Source of the DNA: VAZQ01 sp963807865
GTDB taxonomy: Bacteria > Pseudomonadota > Alphaproteobacteria > Rhizobiales > Xanthobacteraceae
Length of the DNA stretch: 64,000 bases
NCBI GenBank assembly: GCA_963807865.1
Contig: CAWEDK010000001.1
Span: 31,772-95,771, forward strand
Direction: 5' to 3'
Positions 8,248-16,832 of this stretch are shown here, piece after piece. A program made the translations under genes and the position numbers. The stretch's first letter is position 1. Every line of letters starts with the position of its first letter. The notes below the pieces were generated by a model. The model had not been told where the DNA came from and did not search any database. It worked only from the letters and a program-made list of their open reading frames with translations.

Positions 8248-8514
8248 ATGAGCGAACTGCACGAACGCCTCCGCCACCAATCGCTGGGCCGGCCGCTGAC
8301 CGCGGACGAGGAGGCCCTTGCCCAGGCAATGGAGACAATCTTCCGCACCGGCGAGCAGGATTTTGAGGCGGTGGCGCGGGCGCTGGAGCGTGACGGCATC
8401 AAGCGGCCTTCGGGCGCCGCCGGACCGTGGACCGCGGCGGTGCTGGCGCAGGAACTCGCCCAAATCAACGCTTCACTGGACGCCGCTTATGCAGAAAACG
8501 GCATCGGTGCTTGA
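8248..8514 (+). CDS. Recombinase-like helix-turn-helix domain protein, 88 aa
   Basis: Small acidic-then-basic protein starting at ATG 8248 (MSELHERLRHQSLG). The segment DFEAVARALERDGIKRPSG followed by WTAAVLAQELAQIN is the arrangement seen in serine-recombinase C-terminal helices, and in short stand-alone 'recombinase-like HTH' proteins that often sit next to Rieske or cupin genes. It lacks any catalytic recombinase domain. Its last 26 bases overlap the start of the ABC ATPase gene, implying translational coupling. It could be a small regulator of the importer and oxygenase genes; that is inference. An upstream in-frame ATG at 8221 is possible. Confidence 0.6.
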   Translation: MSELHERLRHQSLGRPLTADEEALAQAMETIFRTGEQDFEAVARALERDGIKRPSGAAGPWTAAVLAQELAQINASLDAAYAENGIGA

Positions 8515-9277
8515 TCTCATCGGCGTGACGAAGCGGTTCGCCGCGCCCGGCGGCGGCGCGCCGCTGACGGCGATCGATCGCGTGAGCATGAGCGTGCTCA
8601 ATGGCGAATTCGTCGCCGTGGTCGGTCCGTCGGGCTGCGGCAAGAGCACGATCCTCAATCTGGTGTCCGGTCTCGACCGGCCGAGCGAGGGACGCATCCT
8701 GCTCAATCAGGTGCCGGTCGAAGGGCCCAATCCGAGCGTCGGGTTCATGCTGCAGAAGGACCTGCTGCTGCCCTGGCGCACCATCGTGCACAACGTCGAG
8801 TTCGGGCTCGAAGCGCGCGCGATCAGCCGCGCCGAGCGCCGCGCAAGGGCGCTGCGGGAATTGCAGCGCTGCCGGCTGTCCGATTTTGCGGAGAGCTATC
8901 CCTACCAGTTGTCGGGCGGCATGCGGCAGCGTGCCGCGCTCGCCCGTACGCTGGCGATCGAGCCCGCCATCGTGCTTCTGGACGAGCCGTTCACCGCGCT
9001 CGATGCCCAGACCAAGCTCATTTTGCAGAAGAGCTTTGCACAGACCATCGCGGCGTCGTCGATCACCACGGTCCTCATCACCCATGACCTGATGGAAGCG
9101 GTGATCATGTCGGACCGCATCCTGGTGATGAGCGAGCGGCCCGGCCGGATCGTCGAGAAAATTCCGGTCGACCTGCCGGATCGCGACAATCCGCTGGCGC
9201 GCATCTCGGCGCCGCGCGCGCGCGAATATGTCGATCATCTGCTGGCCAGCCTGCACCTGGCGGAGAAGGCGGCATGA
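8489..9277 (+). CDS. ABC transporter ATP-binding protein, SsuB/TauB-like
   Basis: 262-residue ATPase of an importer for sulfonate/nitrate-like or aromatic anions. It has Walker A GPSGCGKST, Q-loop MLQKDLLLPWRT, signature LSGGMRQR, Walker B IVLLDEPF, D-loop SALD-type TALDAQ and H-loop ITHD. The start ATG at 8489 overlaps the preceding small gene by 26 bp; the long upstream extension in this frame is only open reading. The stop overlaps the permease start by 4 bp. The gene is intact and of family length. With the permease and the divergently encoded binding protein it makes a complete importer. Confidence 0.93.
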   Translation: MQKTASVLDLIGVTKRFAAPGGGAPLTAIDRVSMSVLNGEFVAVVGPSGCGKSTILNLVSGLDRPSEGRILLNQVPVEGPNPSVGFMLQKDLLLPWRTIVHNVEFGLEARAISRAERRARALRELQRCRLSDFAESYPYQLSGGMRQRAALARTLAIEPAIVLLDEPFTALDAQTKLILQKSFAQTIAASSITTVLITHDLMEAVIMSDRILVMSERPGRIVEKIPVDLPDRDNPLARISAPRAREYVDHLLASLHLAEKAA

Positions 9278-10155
9278 CCAGTTCCGACCTCACCACCGCG
9301 AGCCGGTCCAGCGGCTCGTTCGGCGTCGAACCGGTCGCGGCCGTGCCGGTGGAGTCGGTTGTGCAGGTCGACGAAACGGCCGGGCGGCAGACCTCACGCG
9401 CCGCGATCCTGGCGGCGAGCGTCGCGTTCGGCGTTGTGTTCCTGCTCGCCTGGCAGTTCCTGCCGCCGGCGCTCGGTGTGCCGTCCTACATCATCCCGAC
9501 CGTCACCGATCTCGCCAACGAACTCGGCCGTATGGTGACGCGCGAGAACCTGTTCAAGCACATCTTCTCGACCGCTTTCATCGCCACCATGGGGTTCATC
9601 ATCGGCAGCCTGCTCGGTGCTGCGCTCGGCTACCTGCTCGGCATGTCGGTGCTGATCGAGAAAGTGCTGTCGCCCTACCTGCTCGGCCTGCAGATCGCCC
9701 CCAAGGTGGCGTTTGCGCCGCTGTTCATCATGTGGCTCGGCTATAACGCTTGGCCGAAGTTCATCGTTACCGTGCTGGTGGTGTTCTTCCCGATCCTGGT
9801 GAATGTGCTGCAGTCGATGAAGACGGTCGATCGCGACCTGGTCAATCTGGCGCGCGCCTACAGCATGAACCGGCTGCAGATCTTCTGGAAGATCGAGGTG
9901 CCGGCGTCGATGCCGGCGCTGATGGCGGGGCTGCGCATCGGCGCCACCCTGGCGGTGATCGGCGTCACCGTCGGCGAACTGGTCGGCGGCAACACCGGCC
10001 TCGGTTATCTCATCACGTTCGGCGAAGGCCAGGCCAACACCGCGATGGTGTTCAACGCCATCGTGCTGCTCACGCTCATCGGCATCGTGCTCTACGCCGC
10101 GGTCGCGGCGCTCGAAGCACGGGTGCTGCATTACATCCCGCGCGCGGTGCGCTGA
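9274..10155 (+). CDS. ABC transporter permease, SsuC-like
   Basis: 293-residue inner-membrane subunit. A long polar N-terminus is followed by about six membrane segments, beginning AAILAASVAFGVVFLLAW. The cytoplasmic coupling loop is visible as LVNLARAYSMNRLQIFWKIEVPASMPALMAGLRIGATLAVIG, which contains the EAA-like motif of binding-protein-dependent permeases. It overlaps the ATPase gene by 4 bp. Intact. Its membrane topology and order with the ATPase fit the sulfonate/nitrate/pyrimidine importer family; the neighbourhood of ring oxygenases suggests an aromatic or heterocyclic substrate. Confidence 0.93.
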   Translation: MTSSDLTTASRSSGSFGVEPVAAVPVESVVQVDETAGRQTSRAAILAASVAFGVVFLLAWQFLPPALGVPSYIIPTVTDLANELGRMVTRENLFKHIFSTAFIATMGFIIGSLLGAALGYLLGMSVLIEKVLSPYLLGLQIAPKVAFAPLFIMWLGYNAWPKFIVTVLVVFFPILVNVLQSMKTVDRDLVNLARAYSMNRLQIFWKIEVPASMPALMAGLRIGATLAVIGVTVGELVGGNTGLGYLITFGEGQANTAMVFNAIVLLTLIGIVLYAAVAALEARVLHYIPRAVR

Positions 10156-10179
10156 TCGGAATTCATGCAGGAGGACAAG

Positions 10180-10746
10180 ATGGAACAACACAAGACCCTC
10201 TATCCCGAAATCAGGCCGGAAAGCGTGGTAATCCCGAAAGGGCAGTCGCTTGCCAACTGGCTGAACACCCGCATCGCGCGCCATGAAACCCGCGAACTCG
10301 ACTGGGATGCGTTGAAATTCCAGGCCGACTATGACCCGAAATACCGCCGCGCCCAGATGCGTTACATCGGCACCGGCGGCACCGGCGTCGCCACCGACGA
10401 CAACGCGGTGCCGGCCGAGCACTTCACGTTCTCGACCATGGTGCTGCCGGCCGGCTGCGAAGGGCCGCTGCATCTGCACACCGATGCCGAGGAGGTGTTC
10501 TTCGTGCTGCGCGGCAACAAGCTGCGATTCATCATCGAACATCAGGGCGAGCGGTTCGAGACGGTGCTCAAGGAGCGCGACCTGTTCTCGGTGCCGCCCG
10601 GCGTCTATCGCGGGCTGGTCAACGAGGGCATCGAGGAGGCGCTGATGTGCGTCATCATCGGCAACAGCAAGCCGGTGACGCCGACTTATCCGCCGGATCA
10701 TCCGGTCGCCAAGATCAAGCGGCCGAAGCCCGCCGCTGCGGGCTGA
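10180..10746 (+). CDS. Cupin domain-containing protein
   Basis: 188-residue single-cupin protein. The metal-binding motif 1 is seen in GPLHLHTDAEEVFFVLRG (two His and a Glu) and motif 2 region in FSVPPGVYRGLVNEG, where the usual His is absent. Start chosen at 10180 because AGGAGG sits 8 nt upstream; an ATG at 10165 would contain that site. Cupins of this size in aromatic clusters can be small dioxygenases, isomerases or ligand sensors. It lies between the ABC permease and the second Rieske oxygenase in one direction, and probably belongs to the same transcript. Exact reaction unknown. Confidence 0.85.
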   Translation: MEQHKTLYPEIRPESVVIPKGQSLANWLNTRIARHETRELDWDALKFQADYDPKYRRAQMRYIGTGGTGVATDDNAVPAEHFTFSTMVLPAGCEGPLHLHTDAEEVFFVLRGNKLRFIIEHQGERFETVLKERDLFSVPPGVYRGLVNEGIEEALMCVIIGNSKPVTPTYPPDHPVAKIKRPKPAAAG

Positions 10747-10790
10747 ACGCGCGTTAAGGGAGCGCAGCCTCGCGGTGCCCCTTCCGATCT

Positions 10791-10810
10791 CTCCCCCGCA
10801 AGCGGGGGAG
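10791..10810. repeat. Short perfect hairpin in cupin-oxygenase spacer
   Basis: CTCCCCCGC-aa-GCGGGGGAG with a 9-bp stem in the 100-bp spacer before the second Rieske gene. No T-run follows, so it is more likely a member of the C/G-rich repeat family than a terminator, though it could attenuate or stabilise the transcript. Confidence 0.5.
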
Positions 10811-10846
10811 GGGACGCTGTGGCGCTAGTCATTCAAGGATCGGACC

Positions 10847-11891
10847 ATGACCGTCATTGACAAGGACCAGATCGAGGAGCGCCTGTCAGTCGGGCGTTCT
10901 CGGGCAATGGTACGTGGTGGCGAAGTCGGTGCAGGTGAAGCCCGGCAAGCCGCACGCGGTGCAGGCGGTTGGCCGCCATCTGGTGCTGTGGCGCGATGGT
11001 GCGGGCAATGTGCATTGCCTCGAAGACTACTGCCCGCATCGCGGTGCGCGCCTGTCGCGCGGCGAGATCACCGGCGACAATATCTCCTGCCGGTATCATG
11101 GCGTGACGCTCGACGGCAGCGGCACCATCGTGCGCGTGCCGGCGATGCCGGGCTGCGCGCTCGAAGGCCGCAAGGCGGTCGACAGCTATGCGGTGATCGA
11201 GGCGAACGACGGCGTGTTCGTTTATTTCCCGAGCGCGGAGCGGCCGCAGCCCTGCGAACTCAAGCTGCCGGCCGAGTTCTCCGATCCGGCCTGGAGCAGC
11301 ATCCTCTGCATGAACCGCTGGGAGTGCAGCCACCGCTTCGTCTACGACAATTTCGCCGACCCGATGCATGCCTGCTACCTGCATGCCGACTCGTTCACGC
11401 TGGCGTTCGGCGCCAAGCAGGACGTCATGCAGGTCGAGAAGCGCGACGACGGCTTTTTCATTGCGCGGGTCGAGCAGCGGGATGTCAATCTCGACTGGAC
11501 CCACGTCGTGGCCGACGGCACCCAGCTCTATTGCCGGCTCGACATTCCGTATCCCGATGCCGCCGGCCCCGGCGGGCCGTTCCGCATCATCGGCTACGCG
11601 ACGCCGGTCGATGAGGGAACCTGCCTGGTGTTCTTCTGGCGCTTCCGGCAGGTGACCGGGATCGCGCGGGAATCCTGGCGCTTCCTCTATCGCGCGACCT
11701 TGGAGCCGCGTCATTGGCATGTGCTGGAGCAGGATCGCGAAATGCTGACCAATATCCCGGCCGACGCCCACAAGCGGGAGATGCTCTACCAGCACGACGT
11801 CGGCGTGGCGCGGATGCGCCGCACCCTGACGCAGCAGGTGAAGCAGCAGCTCGAAGCCGAGGCGGCGGCCTCGGTACGGACGGCGGTGTGA
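10847..11891 (+). CDS. Rieske [2Fe-2S] aromatic ring-hydroxylating oxygenase, alpha subunit (copy 2, one frameshift)
   Basis: Terminal oxygenase of about 347 residues. The start ATG at 10847 has AAGGA upstream. An extra G near 10893 (GTCGGGCG) breaks the frame after about 15 codons; the remainder runs LGQWYVVAKSVQVKPGKP onward to the stop at 11891. Rieske ligands are in DYCPHRGARLSRGE and ISCRYHG; the mononuclear iron ligands are in YDNFADPMHACYLHADS. Most residues match copy 1 (5505-6545), including FTLAFGAKQD and the C-terminal LEPRHWHVLEQDREML, so the two arose by duplication. Whether they act on successive intermediates or on different substrates is open. No reductase gene is nearby. Confidence 0.9.
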
Positions 11892-11900
11892 CCAGAGCCG

Positions 11901-12652
11901 ATGCTGGCCGGGCGGACCATCGTCGTGACGGGCGCCGCGCGCGGAGTCGGGCGCGCGATCGCGCTTGCCTGCGCGCAGGCGGGCGCGCGGCTGGTGCTCG
12001 GCGATGTCCTGGTGGAAGCCGGGCGTGCGCGTCGCCGACGAACTCGTCGAGCGCGGCGCATCGGCCCGATTCGTGCCGATCGATCTCGACCAGCCGCAAT
12101 CCATCACGGCGTTCGCGCATGACGTGGCGCAGCACGAGGGCGCTGGTGCACGGCCTCGTCAACAATGCCGCGATCGCGACCAATGTCGGCGGCAAGCCGT
12201 TCGACGACATCGACCTCGACCTGTGGGACCGGGTGATGCGGGTGAACGTGCGCGGCACCTGGCTGGTGACGCGCGCGCTGGTGCCGCTGATGCCCGAAGG
12301 CGGGCAGGGGCGCATCGTCAACCTGGCGTCCGATACCGCGCTGTGGGGCGCGCCGCGGCTCCTGGCCTACGTCGCCAGCAAGGGCGCCGTGATTTCGATG
12401 ACCCGTTCGCTCGCGCGCGAGCTCGGGCCGCGCGGCATCGGCGTGACGGTGGTGGCGCCCGGCATCATGCGTTGCGAGGCGACCGAATACGTGCCGGCCG
12501 AGCGCCATCAGCTCTACGAAACCGGCCGCGCGGTGCCCGGCGCGCAGGTGCCGGAGGACATCGTCGATACCGTCGTATTTCTCCTCACGCCCGGCGCGCT
12601 CGCGCTGACCGGGCAGGTGCTGCCCGTCAACGCGGGGTTTGTGTTCACATGA
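11901..12652 (+). CDS. SDR family oxidoreductase (two frameshifts)
   Basis: NAD(P)-dependent short-chain dehydrogenase of about 250 residues. The N-terminus has the TGxxxGxG motif as TGAARGVGRA. One extra G near 12021 (GCCGGGCG) and one near 12140 (GAGGGCG) move the frame twice. In the last frame the NNAA structural motif (LVNNAAIATNVGG) and the catalytic Ser-Tyr-Lys region (NLASDT ... YVASKGAV) are present, ending in TGQVLPVNAGFVFT. It follows the second Rieske gene by 9 bp and overlaps the next gene by 4 bp. A cis-diol or alcohol dehydrogenase role next to an oxygenase is plausible. Confidence 0.85.
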
Positions 12653-13475
12653 GTGCCATCGCGCCCAACGCCGCCGCCGGTATTGCTTTTCTGGCGCGCG
12701 CCGGGACCGGGAACGCCGGTCGTGCTGCTGCACGGGATCGGCAGCCAGGCGCGGTCGTTCGTGCCGCTGATCGAAGCGCTCGATCCGCGCTTCTCGGTGG
12801 TGGCCTGGGATGCGCCCGGCTACGGCGACTCGACGCCGCTTGCGGTCGCATGCCCGGACGCGTCCGACTATGCGGCGGCGCTCAACCGGCTGCTGGCCGA
12901 ACTCGATATCTCGCGCTGCATCTTGTTCGGGCATTCGCTCGGCACGCTGGTGGCCGCCCGGTTGGCGGTTGTCTCGCCCAATCGCGTGGCCACGCTCTGT
13001 CTGGTCTCGCCTGCGCTCGGGTATGGCGCCGAACGGACGGCGCCGCTCCCGCCTCCGGTCGCGAGCCGGCTCGAAGAACTCGACCGGCTGGGCGCGCAGG
13101 TGTTTGCCGCCCGGCGTGCGCCGGCCCTGCTTGCGGATCCCGCGGCGCGGCCGGACGTGCTGCAGCAGGTCGAGCGCGCGATGGCGGCCGTCCGGCGTCC
13201 GGGCTACGACCACGCGGCCCGTATGCTCGCCAGCGGCCGGCTGCTCAAGGACGCCGCGCAGGTCTCGATTCCGACCGCCGTCTGGGTCGGCGCGCTGGAT
13301 CGCATCACGCCGCCCGCCAATGCGCGCGAAGTGTTCGAAGCGCTGCCGGCCGTCGTCGCGGCGGGCCTATGGCGAAATCCCGGATGCCGGTCATGCGGTC
13401 TGCCAGGAATGCCCGGCGGTCATCGCAAGCGCCATCCTCTCCATCGCCGACAACAAGGCCAGCATGCATGCTTGA
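12649..13475 (+). CDS. Alpha/beta hydrolase (two frameshifts)
   Basis: About 275-residue alpha/beta-fold hydrolase. The oxyanion segment VVLLHGIGSQARSF, the strand VVAWDAPGYGDS and the nucleophile elbow GHSLGT are clear; an acid residue appears in WVGALDRITPP and the His in DAGHAV. The ATG at 12649 overlaps the SDR stop by 4 bp, but one extra base within the first about 20 codons and another near 13364 (GCGGGCC) break the frame. The end is at 13475, overlapping the IclR start. In aromatic clusters such enzymes hydrolyse meta-cleavage products or lactones/esters, which suits the neighbouring extradiol-type dioxygenase. Confidence 0.83.
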
Positions 13476-14314
13476 GAAGACCAAGAAGAAACGCGGCCCG
13501 GCGAGGAGCCCCTATATCGCGCCGCCGGTGCAGCGCGCGGTGCGGCTCCTCCGGCATGTGGCCGAGGGCAATCCCGTGCTCAACATGAGCGAGACCGCGA
13601 AGGCGCTGAAGATCAACCGCACCACGCTGCTGCGCCTGCTGCATACGCTGGAAGCCGAGGGATTCGTCGAGCGGCGTCCGGGCGGTTCCGGATACCAGGT
13701 CGGGCTGACGTTTCTGGAACTCGGCGCGCGCGCGATCTTCTCGCAGGATTTGGTGCAGGTAGCGGTGCCGGTGCTCACGCAGCTTGCGGAGGAGCTGCAG
13801 CTCTCGGCGCATCTCGGGGTGCGTCGACGGCACCGACGTGCTCTATCTCGTCCGGCGCACGCCGAACACGCCGCTCGCCAGCAACATCCGGGTCGGCAGC
13901 CGGCTGCCGGCGCACGCCACCACGATGGGCCGGATGATCCTGGCCTACATGCCGCAGATCGAGATCGAGCGGCTCTATGCCGGCAAGGAGCTGCAGCGTT
14001 TCAGCGACCACACCGCGACCACGCTGCAGGCGCTGAAGACCAAGTCCGCGCAAGACCTCACCGCCGGCATCGCCTGGAGCGACGCTTATTTCGAGCCGGG
14101 GATCAGCTCGGCCGCGGTGGCGGTGTTCGATTTCGCCGGCACGCCGCTCGGCGCCATCAATGTCTCGGGGCCGGTCGGCGCGTTTGCGGGCGAGGAGCGC
14201 CGCGCGCTGATCGGCAAGAGGCTGCGGGCGGCGGGCGCCGAAATTTCCGGTCGGCTCGGCTGGATCGGATTCGACGCCTCCAAGCCCAGCTCCGTTCCTC
14301 TGGCCGCGGGCTGA
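13468..14314 (+). CDS. IclR family transcriptional regulator (one frameshift)
   Basis: About 281 residues. An N-terminal winged helix (VQRAVRLLRHVAEGNPVLNMSETAKALKINRTTLLRLLHTLEAEGFVE) is followed by the IclR ligand-binding domain, visible as DVLYLVRRTPNTPLASNIRVGSRLPAHATTMGRMILAY and GISSAAVAVFDFAGTPLGAINVSGPVG. One extra base near 13821 (GTGCGTCGAC) shifts the frame. The start at 13468 overlaps the end of the hydrolase gene by 8 bp. IclR proteins commonly control aromatic catabolism with the pathway substrate as effector, so this is the best local candidate to regulate the cluster. Unusually it lies within the operon, not divergent from it. Confidence 0.88.
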
Positions 14315-14318
14315 TCGC

Positions 14319-15110
14319 ATGAATCTGGAACTTGCGGGCAAGGTCGCGGTCATCACCGGCGGGACGTCCGGCATCGGGCTTGCCACCGCGCGGCTCTTTC
14401 TCGACGAAGGCGCGGCGGTCGCGATCTGCGGGCGCGACGAAGCCCGGCTCGCGTCGGCGAAATCCAGCCTTCTGGGAAACGCGCCGGACGACGATCTCCT
14501 GGCGATGCGTTGCAACGTCCTCGACCAGAACGAGGTCGCGGCATTCGCAACCGCCGTCGAGCGATGGAAGGGGCGCTGCGACATCCTGATCAACAATGCC
14601 GGACAGGCGCGGATGTCGACGTTCGCGGACACCACCGACGACGCCTGGCGCGAGGAGCTGGAGCTGAAATTCTTCAGCCAGATCTATCCGGTGCGCGCGT
14701 TCAAGCCGATGCTCGACAAGAGCGGCGCGGCCGCGATCATGGCGGTGAATTCGCTGCTCGCCTATCAGCCGGAAACCTACATGGTGGCGACCGCGGCGGC
14801 GCGCGCGGGCGCGCAGAGCCTGGTGAAGTCGCTGGCGCGCGAGTTCGCGCCGCGCATCCGGGTCAATTCGGTGATGCTGGGGCTGATCGATTCCGGCCAG
14901 TGGCAGCGCCGGTTCGATGCGCGCGCCGACCGCTCGCAGACGCGCGAAGCCTGGCTGAAGGAGATCGCGGTCTCCCGGCACATCCCGCTGGAACGGCTCG
15001 GCGAACCCGACGAGGTCGCGCGCGCGATCGCGTTCCTGTGCTCGCCGTCCGCGGGCTTCATCACCGGCGCCCAGCTCGAAATCTCGGGCGGCGTCTCGCG
15101 GTTCATGTGA
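14319..15110 (+). CDS. SDR family oxidoreductase, intact
   Basis: 263-residue classical short-chain dehydrogenase. The cofactor motif is TGGTSGIGLA; the basic residue after strand 2 (CGRDE) suggests NADP preference but that is weak. NNAG appears as LINNAGQARMS. At the catalytic positions the sequence reads AVNSLLAYQPETYMVATAAARAG: the expected Tyr-x3-Lys is not evident, as the tyrosine of ETYMVATAAA is followed by alanine, so activity or exact alignment needs checking. The end, FITGAQLEISGGVSRF, is typical. It starts 5 bp after the IclR gene and ends 10 bp before the ThDP enzyme gene. Confidence 0.88.
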   Translation: MNLELAGKVAVITGGTSGIGLATARLFLDEGAAVAICGRDEARLASAKSSLLGNAPDDDLLAMRCNVLDQNEVAAFATAVERWKGRCDILINNAGQARMSTFADTTDDAWREELELKFFSQIYPVRAFKPMLDKSGAAAIMAVNSLLAYQPETYMVATAAARAGAQSLVKSLAREFAPRIRVNSVMLGLIDSGQWQRRFDARADRSQTREAWLKEIAVSRHIPLERLGEPDEVARAIAFLCSPSAGFITGAQLEISGGVSRFM

Positions 15111-15120
15111 GGATGAGCAG

Positions 15121-16816
15121 ATGACACCCGTCGCCGCAGCCATCCGCCAGCCTGAGCCGAGCGATCACACCGAGCCGGTCGGCGACCTGATCGCGCACGC
15201 GCTCGCCGAGATCGGCGTTACCACGGTGTTCGGCGTGATCTCGATCCACAACATGCCGATCCTCGACGCCATCGCGCGGCAGGGCCGCATCCGCTTCGTG
15301 CCGGCGCGCAGCGAGGCCGGCGCGATGAACATGGCGGACGCCTATGCGCGCGTGTCGCGCTCGCTCGGCGTCCTGATCACGTCGACCGGAACGGCGGCCG
15401 GCAACGCGGCGGGCTCGCAGGTCGAGGCGCTGACGGCCGGCTCGCCGGTCCTGCACATCACCTCGCAGATCGACCGCCCGTTCATGGACCGCGACCGCGC
15501 GGCGATCCACGACGTGCCGCGCCAGGCCGACATGCTCAAGGCCATATCCAAGGCGTTTTTCCGGGTCTGGGAGGGGCGCACGGCGGTCGGCATGGTGGAG
15601 GCCGCGGCGCGTGCCGCGCTGACGGCGCCGCGCGGCCCGGTGTCGCTTGAAATTCCGATCGACGTCCAGCGCGAGCACGTTCCGCGGCCGCGCCATGGCG
15701 GCATCGGACCGATCGTGCCGCAGGCCGCCGATCCGCAGGCGATGGACCTGCTGGCCGACATGGTGCGGCGTGCGAAGCGTCCGATGCTCTGGCTCGGCGG
15801 CGGTGCGCGCGAGGCGAGCGGACCGGCGCGCGACCTCGCGGAGCGCGGCTTCGCGGTCGTCACCAGCACCAACGGCCGCGCGGTGGTGCCGGAGGCGCAC
15901 CGGCATACGCTCGGCGCCTACAACATGACGCCGGAAGCGCAGGCATCTGTTCGACCGCGCCGACCTGATGATCGTCGTGGGGTCGCGGCTGCGCGGCAAC
16001 GAGACCCGCAACAACATGACGCGCCTGCCGAAGCCGCTCGTGCAGATCGACGCCGATGCCTCGCAGGCGGCGCGCAATTATCCGGTCGATCTGTTCATCA
16101 ATGCCGACGCCGCGCAGGCGCTGTCGGCGCTCGCCGAGCGATTGCCGAAACGGCTCGATGCCGACGCCAAATTCCTGCAGGATATTCCGGCGGCGCGTGC
16201 GCAATCCGAGCGCAAGCTGGCGGGTGCGCTCGGGCCTTATCGCGTCGTCGCCGATGCGTTGCTCGCGCGCGTGCCGCGCGGAGCGCATCCCTTCGTGCGC
16301 GACGTGACGCTGTCGAACAGCACGTTCGGCAACCGCTATGTGCATCTGGCCGCGCCGCATCTCGGCGTGCATGCGCTCGGCGGCGGGATCGGGCAGGGGG
16401 TTGCGATGGCGATCGGCGCGGCGTTCGCGGGCGAGAGCGCCAAGGTGATCGCGCTGCTCGGCGACGGCGGCGCCATGGTCAATCTCGGCGAGCTTGCCAC
16501 CGCGGTCGATACCGGCGCCGACATCGTCTTCATCCTGATGAACGATCGCGGCTATGGCGTGATCCGCAACATCCAGGACGCGCAATTTGCCGGCCGGCGG
16601 AACTATGCCGACCTGCACACGCCGGATTTCGGCCTCTTGTGCGCGGCGTTCGGCTTGCCGCATCGGCGCGTGTCCCGCATCGACGAGTTCGAGACCGCGC
16701 TCGATGAAGCGCTGGCGAAAACCGGTCCGCAACTTGTCGAGGTCGACATGGTGGCCATCGGCCCGTTTGCGGAGTCTTTCGCGGGACCGCCGGCGGGCGC
16801 GGCGGGAAGCGCATGA
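15121..16816 (+). CDS. Thiamine diphosphate-dependent enzyme, acetolactate synthase/benzoylformate decarboxylase-like (one frameshift)
   Basis: About 564 residues in the three-domain order of ThDP decarboxylases. The N-terminal Pyr domain has VPARSEAGAMNMADAYARV with the cofactor-activating Glu; the central domain includes MLWLGGGAREASG; the C-terminal PP domain has the GDG...N motif as GDGGAMVNLGELATAVDTGAD then MNDRGYG. An extra G near 15942 (CAGGCATC) shifts the frame between the central and PP domains. GAGGATGAG precedes the start. In an aromatic cluster it may decarboxylate or carboligate a 2-oxo acid such as a benzoylformate or a ring-cleavage product. Substrate unproven. Confidence 0.87.
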
Positions 16817-16832
16817 TGCGGACGTCGTCGCG

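Noticed and set aside
11965..14322. A 785-codon open frame running through several genes
   Set aside because: It joins pieces of an SDR, an alpha/beta hydrolase and an IclR regulator only because of indels; internal parts are arginine/alanine-rich out-of-frame sequence.
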